A stretch of DNA of 64,000 nt from Coniella vitis. Its lineage: Eukaryota > Ascomycota > Sordariomycetes > Diaporthales > Schizoparmaceae. The translations under genes and the position numbers were made by a program. Positions 21,361-34,200 of this stretch are shown here, piece after piece (position 1 is the first letter of the stretch; each line of letters opens with the position of its first letter). The notes under the pieces were generated by a model. The model saw only the letters and a list, made by a program, of their open reading frames with translations, did not search any database and was not told the origin of the DNA. The DNA lies in assembly GCA_011317545.1 (NCBI GenBank), contig WUJK01000003.1, forward strand, positions 1,860,001 to 1,924,000, written 5' to 3'.

Positions 21361-24044
21361 ATTTGGCTACCTGCAGCGGGTGCGGACTTCTCTGAAATTC
21401 CTTGGTTTGAGCGCCCTCGCACAAGAAGCTTGGGGCGGAGGTGATGTGTTCCTGGTACCCTGACACGTTGCAGGGTAGAGTGAGGCTTGCAACTTTTTCC
21501 TGGGGTTCTCAATTGAGACTGCAGAGATGTGTTAATCGCGATTTGAGTCGGCAGAGAGTTACTACGCGCCAGTACCTTGCGCAAATGGCATAGGGTGACG
21601 AGACGGAGAGATGTACCAGACACGGCTGAACAACAAGCGCGTTAGGGTAAAGAGGGTGCGAGGATCAAGGAGTGTGGGTTCCACAGCTCAGTGGTCGCCT
21701 AGTGCTCAAAAGGCTGTCTAGCTGCTGCTGCCAGACCGCCCTGCCGCAGATTCGGTCTTCTAGACCACCGATGCTGGACGGGTGGACAAGAATACGGACC
21801 CCAAAGGAAATCGCTTTGGTTCTGCGGGGCGGCACCTCGAGAGGTCCCGAGCCTATACGTCGCTATAAAACGTCGTTGACAGGCGCGTATTCTTCTTGCT
21901 GCTGTGTCAAGTAGCTGCCGGTTCCGCTGACGGGGCGTCACACTATGTACCGCTCGGTGAAAATGGGGTTGGCCCGATGCGGACGTGCTGTGAGATGGGC
22001 AGTCGAGGGCAAAAGGTACTCGCTAGCTCAACGGCACCTGGTGACAGGGTCAAGTGGTACCGAGTGGGTTGGCCAGGTCGGAAAAGATTGGCTGAGGTAG
22101 AACGGGGACCTGGGTGCCTCGTGGGAAAGCTGCAAAATCGCGTCAGAAAGTTGGTCCTCCCTGCACGAGGCAGCTTGTTGGCGGACTACACAGAGCCGCA
22201 GGGCCACTGGGTCAAGGCTTCCAGCCATGTAGGTGTGTGCGTGTGCACCAACCAGAGGCCGTCCGCGTCTGAAGCCTTGACTTGGAAGCGAGGTGGTGCG
22301 GCACAAGGGACTGGGCAGCTCTTCGGCGCATTTACCGTACATACCTGAGCCGTCAAGAGTTGGTATCTCTTGTCGTGTGTGTGACTGTGTGTGTTGACCT
22401 GTGCACAGCAGCACGTTGCGGAGTTGCAGGGTGCAAGTAGGCTCCCGACAGGGACAGGCCTCTGATCGTACGCTAAGGGCTTTTTGCGGGGTCTTCACGC
22501 TGAGGGTGTCTGAGCTGGCTTCCGTCCTTGCGCGACTGAGCCTGTGGTCCTGTGGCTCTCGGCCAAGTCGTGCTTATCGTTGCAGTATCGATATCCGAGT
22601 AAGTAAATGCTGCAGCAGAAGGGAAGTGCCTTTTGTCGGGTGCAATCTACTGTATCCGAATTCGCTGGCTCGTGTCTATCGAGCTTGTAAAGACGGGGTG
22701 CGGGTTGTTTCACGGAGATGCGCGGTGAGGACGCGCCAGAAGTAGACCTGGGAAGCTTGAGACACGCTTGGCACCCAGGCCACCTGTTTGAAGCAAGTAA
22801 TATCTATGTGAAGGTTGGTTCCTTCCTTGTCTAGTGAGAACTTCTAGCACACCTCTTTCCAAGATTGGGAAAACACCCCAGCAAGCACAGCGGAGCGGAA
22901 ACGCGGGCGTATTGTGACTGGCAGCTGCCACTGTGCATGGGCTTGTCCAATGATAAGCACCCGCAGGCTGCAGTAATATGTGACGGATTGAGGGCCTCTA
23001 TTTACCGATCAATTCCCCCGCCTCACTGCTGTGCTCTACTGCGTACTGTATGTAGGTGCAGCCATCTACAGCCCCTCTGACAGCACCCTGATACACGGTT
23101 GTATCCAGTCTTATTCTAGTCCCGTCCGTGAGGTGATATTTCGAGTGCGACTCGCATTGAAAAGAACCCTTGCTTATAATGTCGCCATTGTGAGATCAAA
23201 TCCAGCACTTGGGGGAATCCTCTCCCACGGCTCCAATGAATTCATGCTTGCTTTTGTGATGAAACTTGGTGCCGCGACAAGGGCCTTACGTGTATCGAGA
23301 CCCATATACAGTAAAGTCTAATAGTTATCATATATACTTAGAGGCGCTTGGTTGGCATCACGCTGCAAGCCTTCTAATCACTCCACTTGGCAAATTCATT
23401 TAGTCTTCTTCGCTCTTTACTTGCTGAAGTGACATGGACTCTTTTGCAGTCTGGACTCGAATGCTGGCCACCATACGCCCTGTCACCGCGGCTGCATGAG
23501 CTGGTCCGCGACGTTGTGGACAGACCATCGACACCCTATCAGAGATACAGTATGAGGGCATCGAACCAGATTCTATAGCCTTGGAATTGACGCCGGCCGC
23601 CGGTTGGTTCTAACGCACCAGTGTCCCCTGCCTCGTTCAATGATAGTGATTGGGGCTTTTCCCGAACAACGCACCTCCGTACTCTTCTCGCACAGTCTGC
23701 GTTTGGCAATAGCTGCACGCGCAAGTTGACAACCTATTTGTGAAAGTCACAGCTAATTTGAGCAGCTAGCTCACCGTCCATTCACGCATTAATGCCTGCA
23801 ATGCAAAGACTGCCAACGCCAGGAGCCTCAAGCTTGGGCTGTGCTGTAGTTGAGATAGCATAAAAGTCAGGCGTCAAATGGCGCGCAACCATGTCTGTAC
23901 CATATCTGTGCCGATGCCTCGTGGCGCCGCGTCAAATATTCGTCGTCTTTCTTGGTAGTCCATTAACCCCCATGTTTCGGAAACCTGAGTTTGCGTGTTC
24001 CGGCAAAGTACCGCCGGCGGCGTCGTCGTCTTGATAATTTTGCA
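21361..24044. other. Long intergenic region upstream of hap3
   Basis: About 2.7 kb with no supported gene. Several open frames of 60-156 codons occur on both strands (for example 22028-22498 on minus), but none has a recognisable domain and they overlap each other. It may hold a long hap3 leader or a non-coding transcript; the sequence alone does not decide. Confidence 0.4.
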
Positions 24045-24591
24045 CTACTGGACGACTTGCACATTATTCTTCTTCTATAGAGGGGGATGTCTTGGTCAGT
24101 ATCATACTTGGAAAGGGCAATCGAGGCTTTTGTTCACCTTCCAATCGTCCAACTCTTTCTGCTTCGCTATTAGCTGCTCCTTGAGATCCTTTTCCACCTT
24201 CTTCAGACCGTCGGTATTGGTTTCCAACGAAGGGAGCACGTCCTTGACCGTCATCTCCACAAGCACACCGTTGATCATGCGGAAACATTTGCGATCTCCG
24301 GACAACGGCTGCAATGTGGCCAAGACGGCTCTGGTTCCGGCCAATGTTAGAATCGATGTGAATCGCGCAAGCCTTCAGGCTTGTTAGCGACAGAAGTGCA
24401 CGTACGTGTGTTCGTCCTTTTCCTGCTCAACATCGCCCACCTTTTGCGCAAGCTGTTGGATGGTGTTTTTGAATGTGCTATACTGCACTTGAAGATCTGT
24501 TCATCACTTTTAGTAAGTGATAGCACAGAAAAGAAGGGGTACGGAGGGGCTCACCCTGCTGCTTCTTAGCAGCTGCTGGTTGCGTTGCCAT
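24045..24591 (-). CDS. Prefoldin subunit 2 (Gim4 type)
   Basis: Model: exons 24591-24555, 24496-24406, 24330-24138 and 24074-24045, 116 aa. The last exon is just 30 nt and restores the family C-terminus KKNNVQVVQ. Splice donors GTGAGC, GTACGT, GTGAAC; acceptor of intron 2 preceded by TCTAAC. Two coiled-coil helices flank the beta hairpin with the signature DRKCFRMINGVLVE. Length matches the beta-type prefoldin family. Prefoldin is a cytosolic hexamer that passes unfolded actin and tubulin to the CCT chaperonin. It is divergently paired with the Cmc2 gene across 328 bp. Confidence 0.92.
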
Positions 24592-24919
24592 TTCTGAGGC
24601 GGCGACTTTTTCAGTGCAAAGAAAGTCCTGTGTGTGTCTGTGAGCAATTCTAAATGTGGTTGGATGTTCAAGTGAGGTGGTTAATAACAGAAACAGGCGT
24701 AGCTTCGCAGTTGAGTTTGGGAAGTGATACTGGAGAAAGCCTGCTTGGTACTTGCCTGTTAGAGCGCCCAGGTGGTCCTAGCTTCTCCGCAGTTGCCGTC
24801 GGCGCAAAAAGTTGCCCGACTTGAGAACCTTCACCTTGCACACCACCACCACGCTCAATCACTACCAACCAATTAGGAATTGTGACGATCTCCCTGCCTG
24901 CTACTCGACCGATCGCCCA
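24592..24919. promoter_or_regulatory. Bidirectional promoter between prefoldin subunit 2 and Cmc2
   Basis: Only 328 bp separate two outward-facing start codons, so core promoter elements must be shared or close. No clear TATA box seen. Both products are small housekeeping proteins. Confidence 0.6.
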
Positions 24920-25229
24920 ATGCATCCTCATTTGCACACCAAAGACAACACGGGTATGTTGCATACGTCGCTCTCGGGGGTTTCCTTGTACAATGCGTCA
25001 CTAACGCTTGCATGATCCAGCCTGCGAAGAGCTGATGACGGCTCTCGAGGAATGCCATGACAAAGGCTTTCTTTGGAAGTCTATGGGCATGTGCAATAGC
25101 GCCAAGGATGCGCTGAGCGCCTGTCTGCGCGCAGAGAGGAGAAAACGCCAAGACAACAACCGCAGCAAATCCCAAGAGAAACAAGATCTGATCCGACAGA
25201 AATGGAAGGAAATTGACGAGAACTCGTAA
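24920..25229 (+). CDS. cmc2: Cmc2-like twin CX9C mitochondrial cytochrome c oxidase biogenesis protein
   Basis: Model: exons 24920-24953 and 25021-25229, 80 aa, intron of 67 bp (GTATGT...CCAG). The protein opens with MHPHL, as in Cmc2, and has the twin motif C-x9-C (CEELMTALEEC) and C-x9-C (CNSAKDALSAC) in a helical hairpin, then a Lys/Arg-rich charged tail. Proteins of this type enter the intermembrane space through the Mia40 disulfide relay and act in complex IV assembly. Assignment to Cmc2 over other CX9C proteins rests on the MHPHL start and spacing. Confidence 0.87.
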
Positions 25230-25543
25230 ATCGATAGCAATTCGACGCCGCGTCTACTTCGCCATCTAGAAATACTCAGCGGCGCGCGCTCTACAATTGC
25301 CCATAACATGGATAGAAGGGCCGATCGGGGTATCTGATGGACAAGAGATTTTATCACACGAGGGCTGATTGAGGCATACGCTGAAGGCGTAAGGAGAGCT
25401 CTGTGAAGCCCTCACAAAGAGGAGGCGTTTCAACACATGCACTGGCAAACAAGAGCACGCATTGGCGATACAAGCTAGATTGTCGTCACATGTTCACCAC
25501 GGTACATGCTTTCTACGGACCAAGCTCAGCAGCGTATCTCTCA
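25230..25543. other. Convergent intergenic region between cmc2 and the TMEM14-like gene
   Basis: 314 bp of 3' flank between convergent genes. Nothing recognised. Confidence 0.4.
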
Positions 25544-26093
25544 TTAGACGTTGCGTTGGTACACAGAGCTTCCAAACAACACCATACCGAAGGTTGCCAA
25601 TAGAGACAGAACAAATGGCACCGTCTTGCGAAGTCGGATGGCACGCGGAATCGAGGCACCTCCCAACACGATAGAGGCCAACAAACTCAACTCGATGCCA
25701 TAGGGTTCACCATTCTGAATGCGGTATCCACCCAGAGCATCTAGGATCGTCAGAAAGGAGTTCACTTCACAAGCCATGTAGCAGGAAGAAAGGGTCCTAT
25801 GGGTCGCTTAACTTACATAGTAGCCCTACTGAACATCCCGCGATGATGGACGGCAAGGAGCCCGTCCGTGCGTATCCTATGATACCCCCAGAAGCCTGGT
25901 CCAATGTTTGGATCAGTCAGAACCTTCGTGGACAGCTTTGCACGCAAGAAAAGTTTGGTGGCGTCGGTACGAACGCATGGTGGCCCTGACTTACCGTCAA
26001 AGTTGCGAGGATGTATGAAGGATTCTCCAGACCCTTGAGGCAGCAGTCAGCTCGATTGATACTTTCAACAATTTTTGATGGCACTCTTACCAT
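25544..26093 (-). CDS. TMEM14/UPF0136-family small membrane protein
   Basis: Model: exons 26093-26091 (the ATG alone), 26033-25995, 25895-25817 and 25740-25544, 105 aa. Family landmarks are present: ENPSYILATL near the N-terminus, GYARTGSLPSIIAGCSVGLLY, ALGGYRIQN and SIPRAIRLRK. Four hydrophobic segments are expected. Members sit in mitochondrial inner or ER membranes; human TMEM14C takes part in haem precursor transport, but fungal function is not established. The start is the least sure part: the ATG is followed at once by a donor (GTAAGA) and the next acceptor is AAG with CTGAC 14 nt before it. No other in-frame ATG fits the family N-terminus. Confidence 0.82.
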
Positions 26094-27845
26094 CTTTACT
26101 CTGTTTCACTCTCTACCTTGGATATTGCGGATAAGCGGATTTTTGGACACTTGCCGGGCGCTTTCCACGATGGTGCAGTATCGAAGCTTCAACCAAGCTT
26201 GCGGCATCGATACGGCTCTGCCTTGAATCACTAAACTGTTACGGTGGGGCCGGCCTCAGCCTCAACTGGCTAGCCCCTGGGTGCTGCAACAGAATGACTC
26301 AGCAATTCGTGATTGGTGGGGTGTGAATCAAGCATCTACATATCCCACCGTCTTCACGTAGGACCAAGCACAGCCCACTTGCCCCCTCCCCCCAATGAGA
26401 CAGCGACCCTTTGCGGGAGTGAGACTGGTCAGCACAGCTTGCTTCATACAGAAGCCCGTGGTTGCCTATAAATGCTGCCTGCAAGCCTTGCGTGAGGGCC
26501 TGATATTGCAGCCCGTGGGCATTCGATGCGAGCGGGGCTGTGCCTGCGGTCTTGCAATCCAGGTCCCGTTCTCACTTCGCAAGCACAGCAAACGAAACGT
26601 CTGCTGAGACCGTCAGAAAATACCAAAGTCTATCCGGTGTCAAATATGCCATGTGGACATCATGGCAGGCACACTACTTGTGTCAAAGTATCTCTGGCAG
26701 TCCTCGCGATCACTGCTTGCGGATGCTGTTGATACATGAGAGACTGTGCCACCGCTTTCGACATCTTTGGATATGTCGTCGGGGTCTGTGCACAGACAGT
26801 CGACATTTTCCAGTGTAGCACGTATCTGTCGGCTAGCAAAGCCAAAGCCTGGCTGGCTGGCTGGCTGGCTGGCTGGTCTCTCTGTACTCTCCATCTGTCT
26901 GCCTACACCACTGCAAGGGGCTGTAGCCTGCATTTTGGGCCCATACGCTTCCACTACCGCAGTCCATTGCAACCTGATATCACCAGAGGCCCGGTAGTAT
27001 TGGTGCGAGAGAGCGCAGAGGGAACTGCGCTCATGTCGTGCCAAATACTCTGAGCTATCCGCTCCAGTACATACATAGTAGACACTGCCTGAAAGAGTTG
27101 TGGTGTCGATCCTTTGCAGCTGACTGCCTCGTCGTCTATGCATAAACAGAGACATCGTGTCGTCACCTTCAGAGAACACGCGAATCTCCGCACAGCGAAT
27201 CTGAAGTCGGCCAATTGGCAAACAAACTACTGCACGGCATTGTTCCGGAGAGGAACATGACCTCAACGAGACGAGGGCTTCTGCTTTGCATCTTTCGAAG
27301 GCTTGGGCAGGCTTCCCTGGCTCCTTGACGGCGCAGCCCTCAGCCCTGGTCTGTCAAGGCGCATGCTGTGCGGCTTGCTATTGGCACTCCAGCACAACTT
27401 GGTACACCAACAGACCTGAATAAGCGCTGTCGCCAAATCTGCCATATACAAGCACCGAGAAACGCTTCGCGCGTGGCCCCCAAGAGACTCCCACCCTCGT
27501 TCCCGTTCCTGTCATCTCAGCCTTCTCACTGTCGCCGTTCCACCCTCCTCGTGGCAACCTTTTCCTCCTGCAGCGCTGTCCATACCCACTGCAGTGGCCA
27601 AATTCTCTCCTTGTCAAGCACCCTATTAGGACCACAGGCGCGAGGCATTCACGTCTCTGCAGCCTGCATCCTTCATACACCGGCACCGCATCAGACGCTA
27701 CTTCATTCATGAAAAGGCACGTCCATGCGCCTGCTCTAAAGCGTGACTAAACAAGGCGTTTTCAACCTCTCCTACGTGGCTACAGCCCCGTGGCCCATTA
27801 AGTACCTCTACGCTCCAGACTTCCCGTCCCGCCAGCAACGTCGCA
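26094..27845. other. Intergenic region between the TMEM14-like and C2H2 genes
   Basis: Divergent region of 1.75 kb. Contains a (CTGG)7 microsatellite at 26849-26876. Open frames up to 208 codons (26640-27266, minus) have no recognisable domain and look like chance. The last 400 bp before the C2H2 start codon are pyrimidine-rich, as is common near fungal transcription starts. Confidence 0.4.
26849..26876. repeat. (CTGG)7 microsatellite
   Basis: Seven perfect tandem copies of CTGG in non-coding sequence. Likely length-polymorphic between isolates. Confidence 0.9.
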
Positions 27846-30800
27846 ATGTCGTCCTCAACGTTCCCAATCCCGCCCTCGTTGCTCGACAAGAACAAGAGCG
27901 ACGACACAATATGGCCGCCCGTCAACTACGGTCCGGTTGATCAAAGCTACCTGAACTCGCAACCGGCGACAGCGCCATCCTTCACACCTCGTAATCTTTC
28001 ACCTTACTCGCACGTGTACAGTGACTCGGTATCTCCTCCTCTCGATACACCTGCAGGATCATGGTCCGCTCTGAGCGAGCAGTTCTCTAGTGATTTCAAC
28101 GACCAAGCCGATCCTCTACTTACATTCGACTTCGACTTCAACAGGGAACCTTGTTTGCCTGCTTTTCTCCAAAACTCTTCGGATGTTCCCGAGGATGGCA
28201 GCATCCCAAACGACCAGGTTGATTCAACACAATTTCAGCCCAAAGAATCCGGTTTGACCTCACCTCCGAGTCTCAATTTCGACGAGTCTCCAGCCCGCGC
28301 CTTATCGGCCAACATACACGAGGCTACAATATCTGAGAGCCAGACGTCATCTCATCATCACACGCGTGGTGTACAAAACCTGCAGGGCTACGCTTCTGAC
28401 TACAAACACAGTCAATCTACACTTGACTTGAGCTCAAACTCGAACACAACGCTTGCTAGCGAAGAAGACACGGCATCAAACACGGCACTCAAGCCAAGCC
28501 CTAGGGTCACCGTGTCCATGTGGGGAAGGGACCCATCTCAAGAACGCGGCAAGCTACCGGAAACTGTCAAAAGCGCGTCCGCTGAGCGATTCGTCGCCAT
28601 GAACGCCGGTAATAGCTTCAACTCTGACTTACATCAGGAGTCATATGCTGGCATGGATGGCCTTGAGTATTGGGCTGCTGGCAATGCCGCTAGGCCTGGA
28701 GGTTGGGATCCTCACAGTCGACCGCTTGATGAGGCTGCTTCTGTCAACGACATAGATGCGCTGCGAAGAATTGCAGAGCGTAACGTCGATGTGGACGAAT
28801 GGATCACAATACTCTCCGAGAGTCAACTGCCCCCTGACCACCCTCCTCCTCCACCACCACCCTTTCTTGCCTCGGATAACGAGAGCGATGGTGTCGATCC
28901 ACGGGATTTACCACTGGGTGATCGCACAGAGAACAAATTCCTGCCTGAGCAGACCTACTATATGGAGGGAAACGGTCCTCTAAAAGAAGACGATCGAAAT
29001 TTGATGCGGCAGCCCCGCGCGTGGACAGATGCGCCGACGATACATCCAATCACTAAAGAAGGTGCAGAACGTCAACAACCTGAAACCTCGCAGGCTGCAA
29101 TTGCGCGCTTTGATCAAATGTGCCAGGACAATGGCTCCGTGCTGTCGAGGGCTGCTACATGGGGCACCCGTCGTCGAAGTTTACCCAGTATCACCGACAT
29201 GGAAGGCATCACTAGTGGCAACTTTCTAAAGAAGCTTTCAATCACTCGAGAAAGAAAACCAAGCATCATACTCAAAGGAGTTCGTGGGCTCATGGGGAAA
29301 CCCAATGGCCCACCGAAGCGCAACCTCACAGCTCCAGAATGTGAGATTACAGGCGAAAAAGACGTCCAAGCCCCAATGCAATCTCGCAGTACATTCCAAC
29401 TGAGGTCCCGTACTGGCAGTTGGGCGAGGAAGCCACCGCCATCTCTGAACACCGCTCTTCTTACTATAACGAGCACTGCTACTGCTATACCACAACACAC
29501 AAGGACCGGCTCTATCGGCACGGTGACCTCGCCAAAGAGCCCCTTCCTGCAGGTGCGGAACCCGTTAAGACGACCCAGGAGTAAGTCCGAACTCACCAAG
29601 GCCACTGCAACGGATGAAGAGCCTCACTCAAACTTAGCGGAACTGTGGAAACGGAGTGGCGGCCCGCCTGTGGCGCAATGGCGCACAAAACCTGTAGTTC
29701 CCGACTTCGACGACGAGGACGAAGACGAGGAAGACGGCCCTGACGATGGTGATCTAAGGGCTGGAAGCAGCAGCATCATTGATGCCGTTACGCCCAATAT
29801 TTCTGGCTTTAAGGAGCAAATACTCAAATTGAACCCTAGTCTGGCGGAGCACAACACGTTCCTTGTCGATCGTATTGCTTACCAACAGGTTGTACGTTAT
29901 AAGCTATTGCTGGGCAACCGAATCAGACATCTTAAGCAGCTCACCTCTCACAGCTGTCTCTCTCGGCACCTGTGCATCGCTTCAGGTGGCTCAACGGTCT
30001 ATTACGACACAAATGGAGAGACTCGCGGTGTCGGATCCTTAGCCATAACGCATGAAAAGGACGAAGGAGCGGTGACGCAAGTAGAGGGCGCAATCGTAGC
30101 CGAGAGCTTCCCTCATGACATTCCCATGCCACCTGCGACTTCTTTGCCAGCCGAGTTCGAATGCCAACTTTGCTACTCAACCAAAAAGATTATCAAGCCA
30201 TCGGACTGGACCAAACACGTGCATGAAGATGTGCAGCCCTTTACTTGCACTTGGGACCGATGCCGAGAGCCCAAGATATTCAAACGAAAGGCGGACTGGG
30301 TGCGACACGAAAATGAGGGTCATCGTGTAAGTTACTCCCTCAACCCCTGATACTTCGTGTTGACGCATGTCTTCTAACTGGGATTTCCAGCACCTGGAGT
30401 GGTGGACGTGTGATGTCGAAGACTGCCGACACACTTGTTACCGCAGAGACAATTTTCTCCAGCACCTTGTTCGAGAGCACAAATTTCTTGAGCCAAAGGT
30501 GAAAACGAAGGCGGCCTTGAAGCGAGCCGGCGCACAAGATCCCACATGGCAGAAAGTCGAGAAATGCCACAAGGAAACAACGGCAAGGCCACAGGATGAG
30601 CCCTGTCGTTTTTGCGGCAAGACCCTTCCGACATGGAAGAAGCTGACAGTTCACTTGGCTAAACACATGGAGGCCTTGAGCCTACCCATCTTGCGATTGG
30701 TAGCTCAGAGGGAGCTCCATGCTGATACCATCGTCAGCCCTGTGCAGGATCCACCTCCAAGGACGTTCCCTCCGGTCAAGCAATATATGCAGCAACCCTT

Positions 30801-31269
30801 CAGTGTGTCATCTGCTCCTGTTCAACCGTCAGCAGCGACGACGAGTGTATCCTCGGCCGTGCTGGATTGTCCAAACCCCCAGCTGTCTTATACCTACAAC
30901 ACCTCATCCAACTTTTCAACATACTACGACCCTACACTGCACGATCTGCAGCAGTCCAGTAGCGTTAATCTCGGGCTTTCCTCTGGCTTCCCGTACTCAT
31001 CTGCGTACCAAGAATTACCCTTGACGACAAGCTCGTACATGCCAAACTCAGCGTACATGACTGCACCGCCATCTGTAGAACCCTTCCCAGCCTATATCAA
31101 CGCGCTTGGTCTGCAGGATGAGTGCGTAACCCAGCTCTACGACATGTCAGCCGCTCCCACTCCCAGCGCGGGAGTTGACCAACAGCAGTATCGGTCACAA
31201 GGATCATCTCCACCTTATGTTCGGTCTCCCCACCCAGGTCAAGGAGGATTCTTCCATCAACAGCGATGA
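27846..31269 (+). CDS. Large C2H2 zinc-finger protein, probable transcription factor
   Basis: Model: exons 27846-30326 and 30391-31269, 1119 aa, one 64-bp intron (GTAAGT...CCAG). The first 760 residues are low complexity, rich in Ser, Pro and Asp, with a Pro run near residue 335 and an acidic patch near residue 625. The finger region spans about 773-920: two loose fingers (C773, C776 and C801, C806 with His pairs), then two classical ones, C834-x4-C839-x12-H852-x4-H857 and C899-x2-C902-x12-H915-x3-H919. The intron falls between finger 2 and finger 3. The C-terminus is Ser/Tyr/Gln-rich, as in activation domains. I recognise the domain but not an orthologue with known function. Confidence 0.85.
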
Positions 31270-34200
31270 TGAGTGACCTCTTTGGGATCTGCATTCCAAT
31301 ACAATTATTTTTCGCTTTCAAACTTTTAGATACCCTTATATCCTACAGGCTGATTGTTTGAACGAGTCATGCGGATATCACTCGGCAGTGGTTTTTTAAC
31401 ATGTTCAGCACGTGATTTTTGGGCGGCGGCGTTCCTCCAAAGAGGCCTCCGTCTCTTTTTTTTTTGCAGCAGCAGTTTCTCGGTAGACAAAGACGATAAT
31501 CGTCTACATGAGCTTAATGTGTTACGAAGTGTGGGAAGACAGACGGCTGAAGTCTAGCACGACGTGGTCTTATCGTTAAAACAGTGGACAACATTATTCA
31601 CAAATGGTCAGCGTATGCAACGAGTCCGTATATGTCATGCATCTTAATACATTAATATTTTTATCTGAGCATCTTTGTCTTTTCTTTCCTATCTTGCGGT
31701 TGTTTTCCCGTGATCATTCTCTTTGCGAAATGCATAGCTAGAATGCTGTCTTCTCGGTGTCAGGCAAAACGCTCTTCTCCTGGGCAAATTGTTTTGTGCA
31801 CACGCATACGGATGCGCGTATAATCTACACATGTACATAGTACGTACATTTGTATTTCCATGGACAAGGAGACCCAGACGCAAACACCCCCCATCGGGTG
31901 TCGTCAGTTTACGCTTCACAAATGAGCAGACTCCAGCAAACACATGCTTGTATAAAAGAAATGTGGCAAAGTGAAATAGATGGTCCTTTTGGAATAAAAA
32001 GAATTGAAGCTGAACAGCGATGCATCATCAACGAGATTGATGAACAGGACCGAAGTATAGGTTGGGTTGTCATATACCATATACAGTAACCTCGACTATC
32101 ATGGTATGGACCATGCATAATCATTATATAAAAAGAATTCCGAAACTATAGAGAATATATCGAACATGTAAAAGTAGTATTGTATAAGAATTGGGCTCAC
32201 GTCCGCTCTTTTTTTCTTTCTGTGCCCCCTTGCTAGTCTATTACAAGTCATTTGAAAGTGACCCTGACGTCTACGTCCCATATAGAAAGCGAAGGGAGAG
32301 GAAGTAGCTGGGCGGACTTGGGGAGCGGGATATTTTATTATCACAATTTACATAGTATTCGTTTATTTACAGGCTGGAGGCACTGGATGGCTAAAAGTAG
32401 CCAGACCACCCACCCACTCTCAGGCTAGGACGCGCGCATGTCGTAGGCCCTGGGACGCAAGGACAAGGCAGGGCATTTTATTTCATGCTCATCAATCATA
32501 ATGCTGCAATGCCTCGTGATGGCCCCGGTTTGAAAAATTTCGGAGAGCTCCACGTCATAATAACTGATGCGGTCCCCTGGCTCATCAGAGATACGAGCCT
32601 GTTTTCACCAGCCGGCAGGAAAAGCGCTTGTTACGGTTGTCGCAAGTCTATATGATCAAATACAAGGGTACATTCAGGTGTGGCAAGAAGACATCTACAA
32701 AAAACCCCACTGCATAGAAATATCAGGGCCAAGGGTAAAAGAAGCTTTTTGATCGTCTAATTCTGGACCATGATTTTCCAAGGGCCTTTTTTTTTTGTTG
32801 TTGTTGTTGTCTCTCGGTGATAGTCATCTGTAGTTTTCTGCAGACCTGATCACACAGTCCAGAAGTCTCGTTGCTGCTTGATATTCGCTGGAGAGTGGCT
32901 GTGGAGAGAGCAAGAAGAGAAGGCAGCGGGAAAAAGGGGGTGGCTCTGATGGTGCGAGCCAGAGACCCTGGTCCTAGCACCTGGGAAACTTCAGGAACCC
33001 AGACCCTGCCATTGGACGGTACCAACGCTTCCCCCCTCAAGAAGCCTGGGAGTAGCCTCGCTTATGCTGACCACGGGGTTTTCTTTAGCTTGCTCCGATC
33101 TCTTCAGGGTCGCTATGTTATGTAGGGTGACTCCGTGCGGGTTCGGCGCGGGTGGACGGTGGGCTTGGTCGATTGATTGACTGACTGAGCGACTGACTGA
33201 CCCATTGATGACTGCAAAAGGCGTAAGCAGTGCCGACGCATGAATGAGGGAAGGGGGCAGGTTCAGGGGTGGGAGGCCGCTGGGAGGAGAAGGAGGAGAC
33301 GACGAAGAGGAAAAAAGAGGAAGAGGAAGAGCAAAGCTGAGATTCGTGAAGAACAAGCCTTGTGAAACAAAAAGCAAGCTGGCGAAAAAGTAAGAGCGAA
33401 AAGAGAAAAGACATGTTCTTCTTCTGGTCTCGTTGTTACGAGTACTTTTCCTTGCGCTTGTCAACTGGGGATTGTTTTTGGTGAACCCGCATGTCACGCT
33501 TTCGCAAGCCGCTGCCAGTGTTTCGACGCAGCTACTGCAAGGACGGCCCCTCTCAAAGACGTTTCACAAAAAGTACTAAACAGTAAGTACTAAAGGTAGT
33601 GCAGTACTTGTTAGCTCTGCTTCTGCTGCTGCTGGAGGCTGATTGGGGGCTGCTGGAGCCCTGGTGCGTGCAAAACCGACCGGCTGCATGGGCTGTTACT
33701 GGCCGTGAGGCATCTTGGGCACCTGGGGGCGGCGTTTCACCGGGGCGTCGAGATAGAGGGCTCCGCCCCTGAGCAGTGGTACATAGTACTTAGTACATAG
33801 CACTACTTTAGTATGTACAAGTGGGTAGGTGGGGCGTCGTGGGCGTCTGGACTTGTGGTGGGGTCAGGGGCGGGTCTCTGACTCTTTCTTGATCTTCTGG
33901 TTTGCAGCACTCAATAGGCGCACTCGAGGCACAGCCAGCAAGCTGTGTCCGTGTTTCTCCTTAGCACAGCTGGACATGGCGCAGCAGGCAATCGCCCGCG
34001 GAACATATTTTACCGTTTTTTCTTTCTTCTTCGTCTGTCCATTTTTTCTCGGACGACCGGCCACAGGAGAGTGGCTAGTGGGACGGGGACGAAGCCCTGG
34101 GCGATCAAACTGGTGGAGCCGTTCATCTCAAGAAGCGTGGCAGCGCTCTCACGACCACCAGAGAGAAGACCGCGGCGAATAAGAGAGAAGGTGCACTTGA

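Noticed and set aside
22028..22498. 156-codon open frame on the minus strand upstream of hap3
   Set aside because: Overlaps other open frames on the opposite strand and has no family resemblance.
32991..33497. 168-codon Ser/Pro-rich open frame on the minus strand
   Set aside because: Explained by the purine-rich stretch on the plus strand; no domain.
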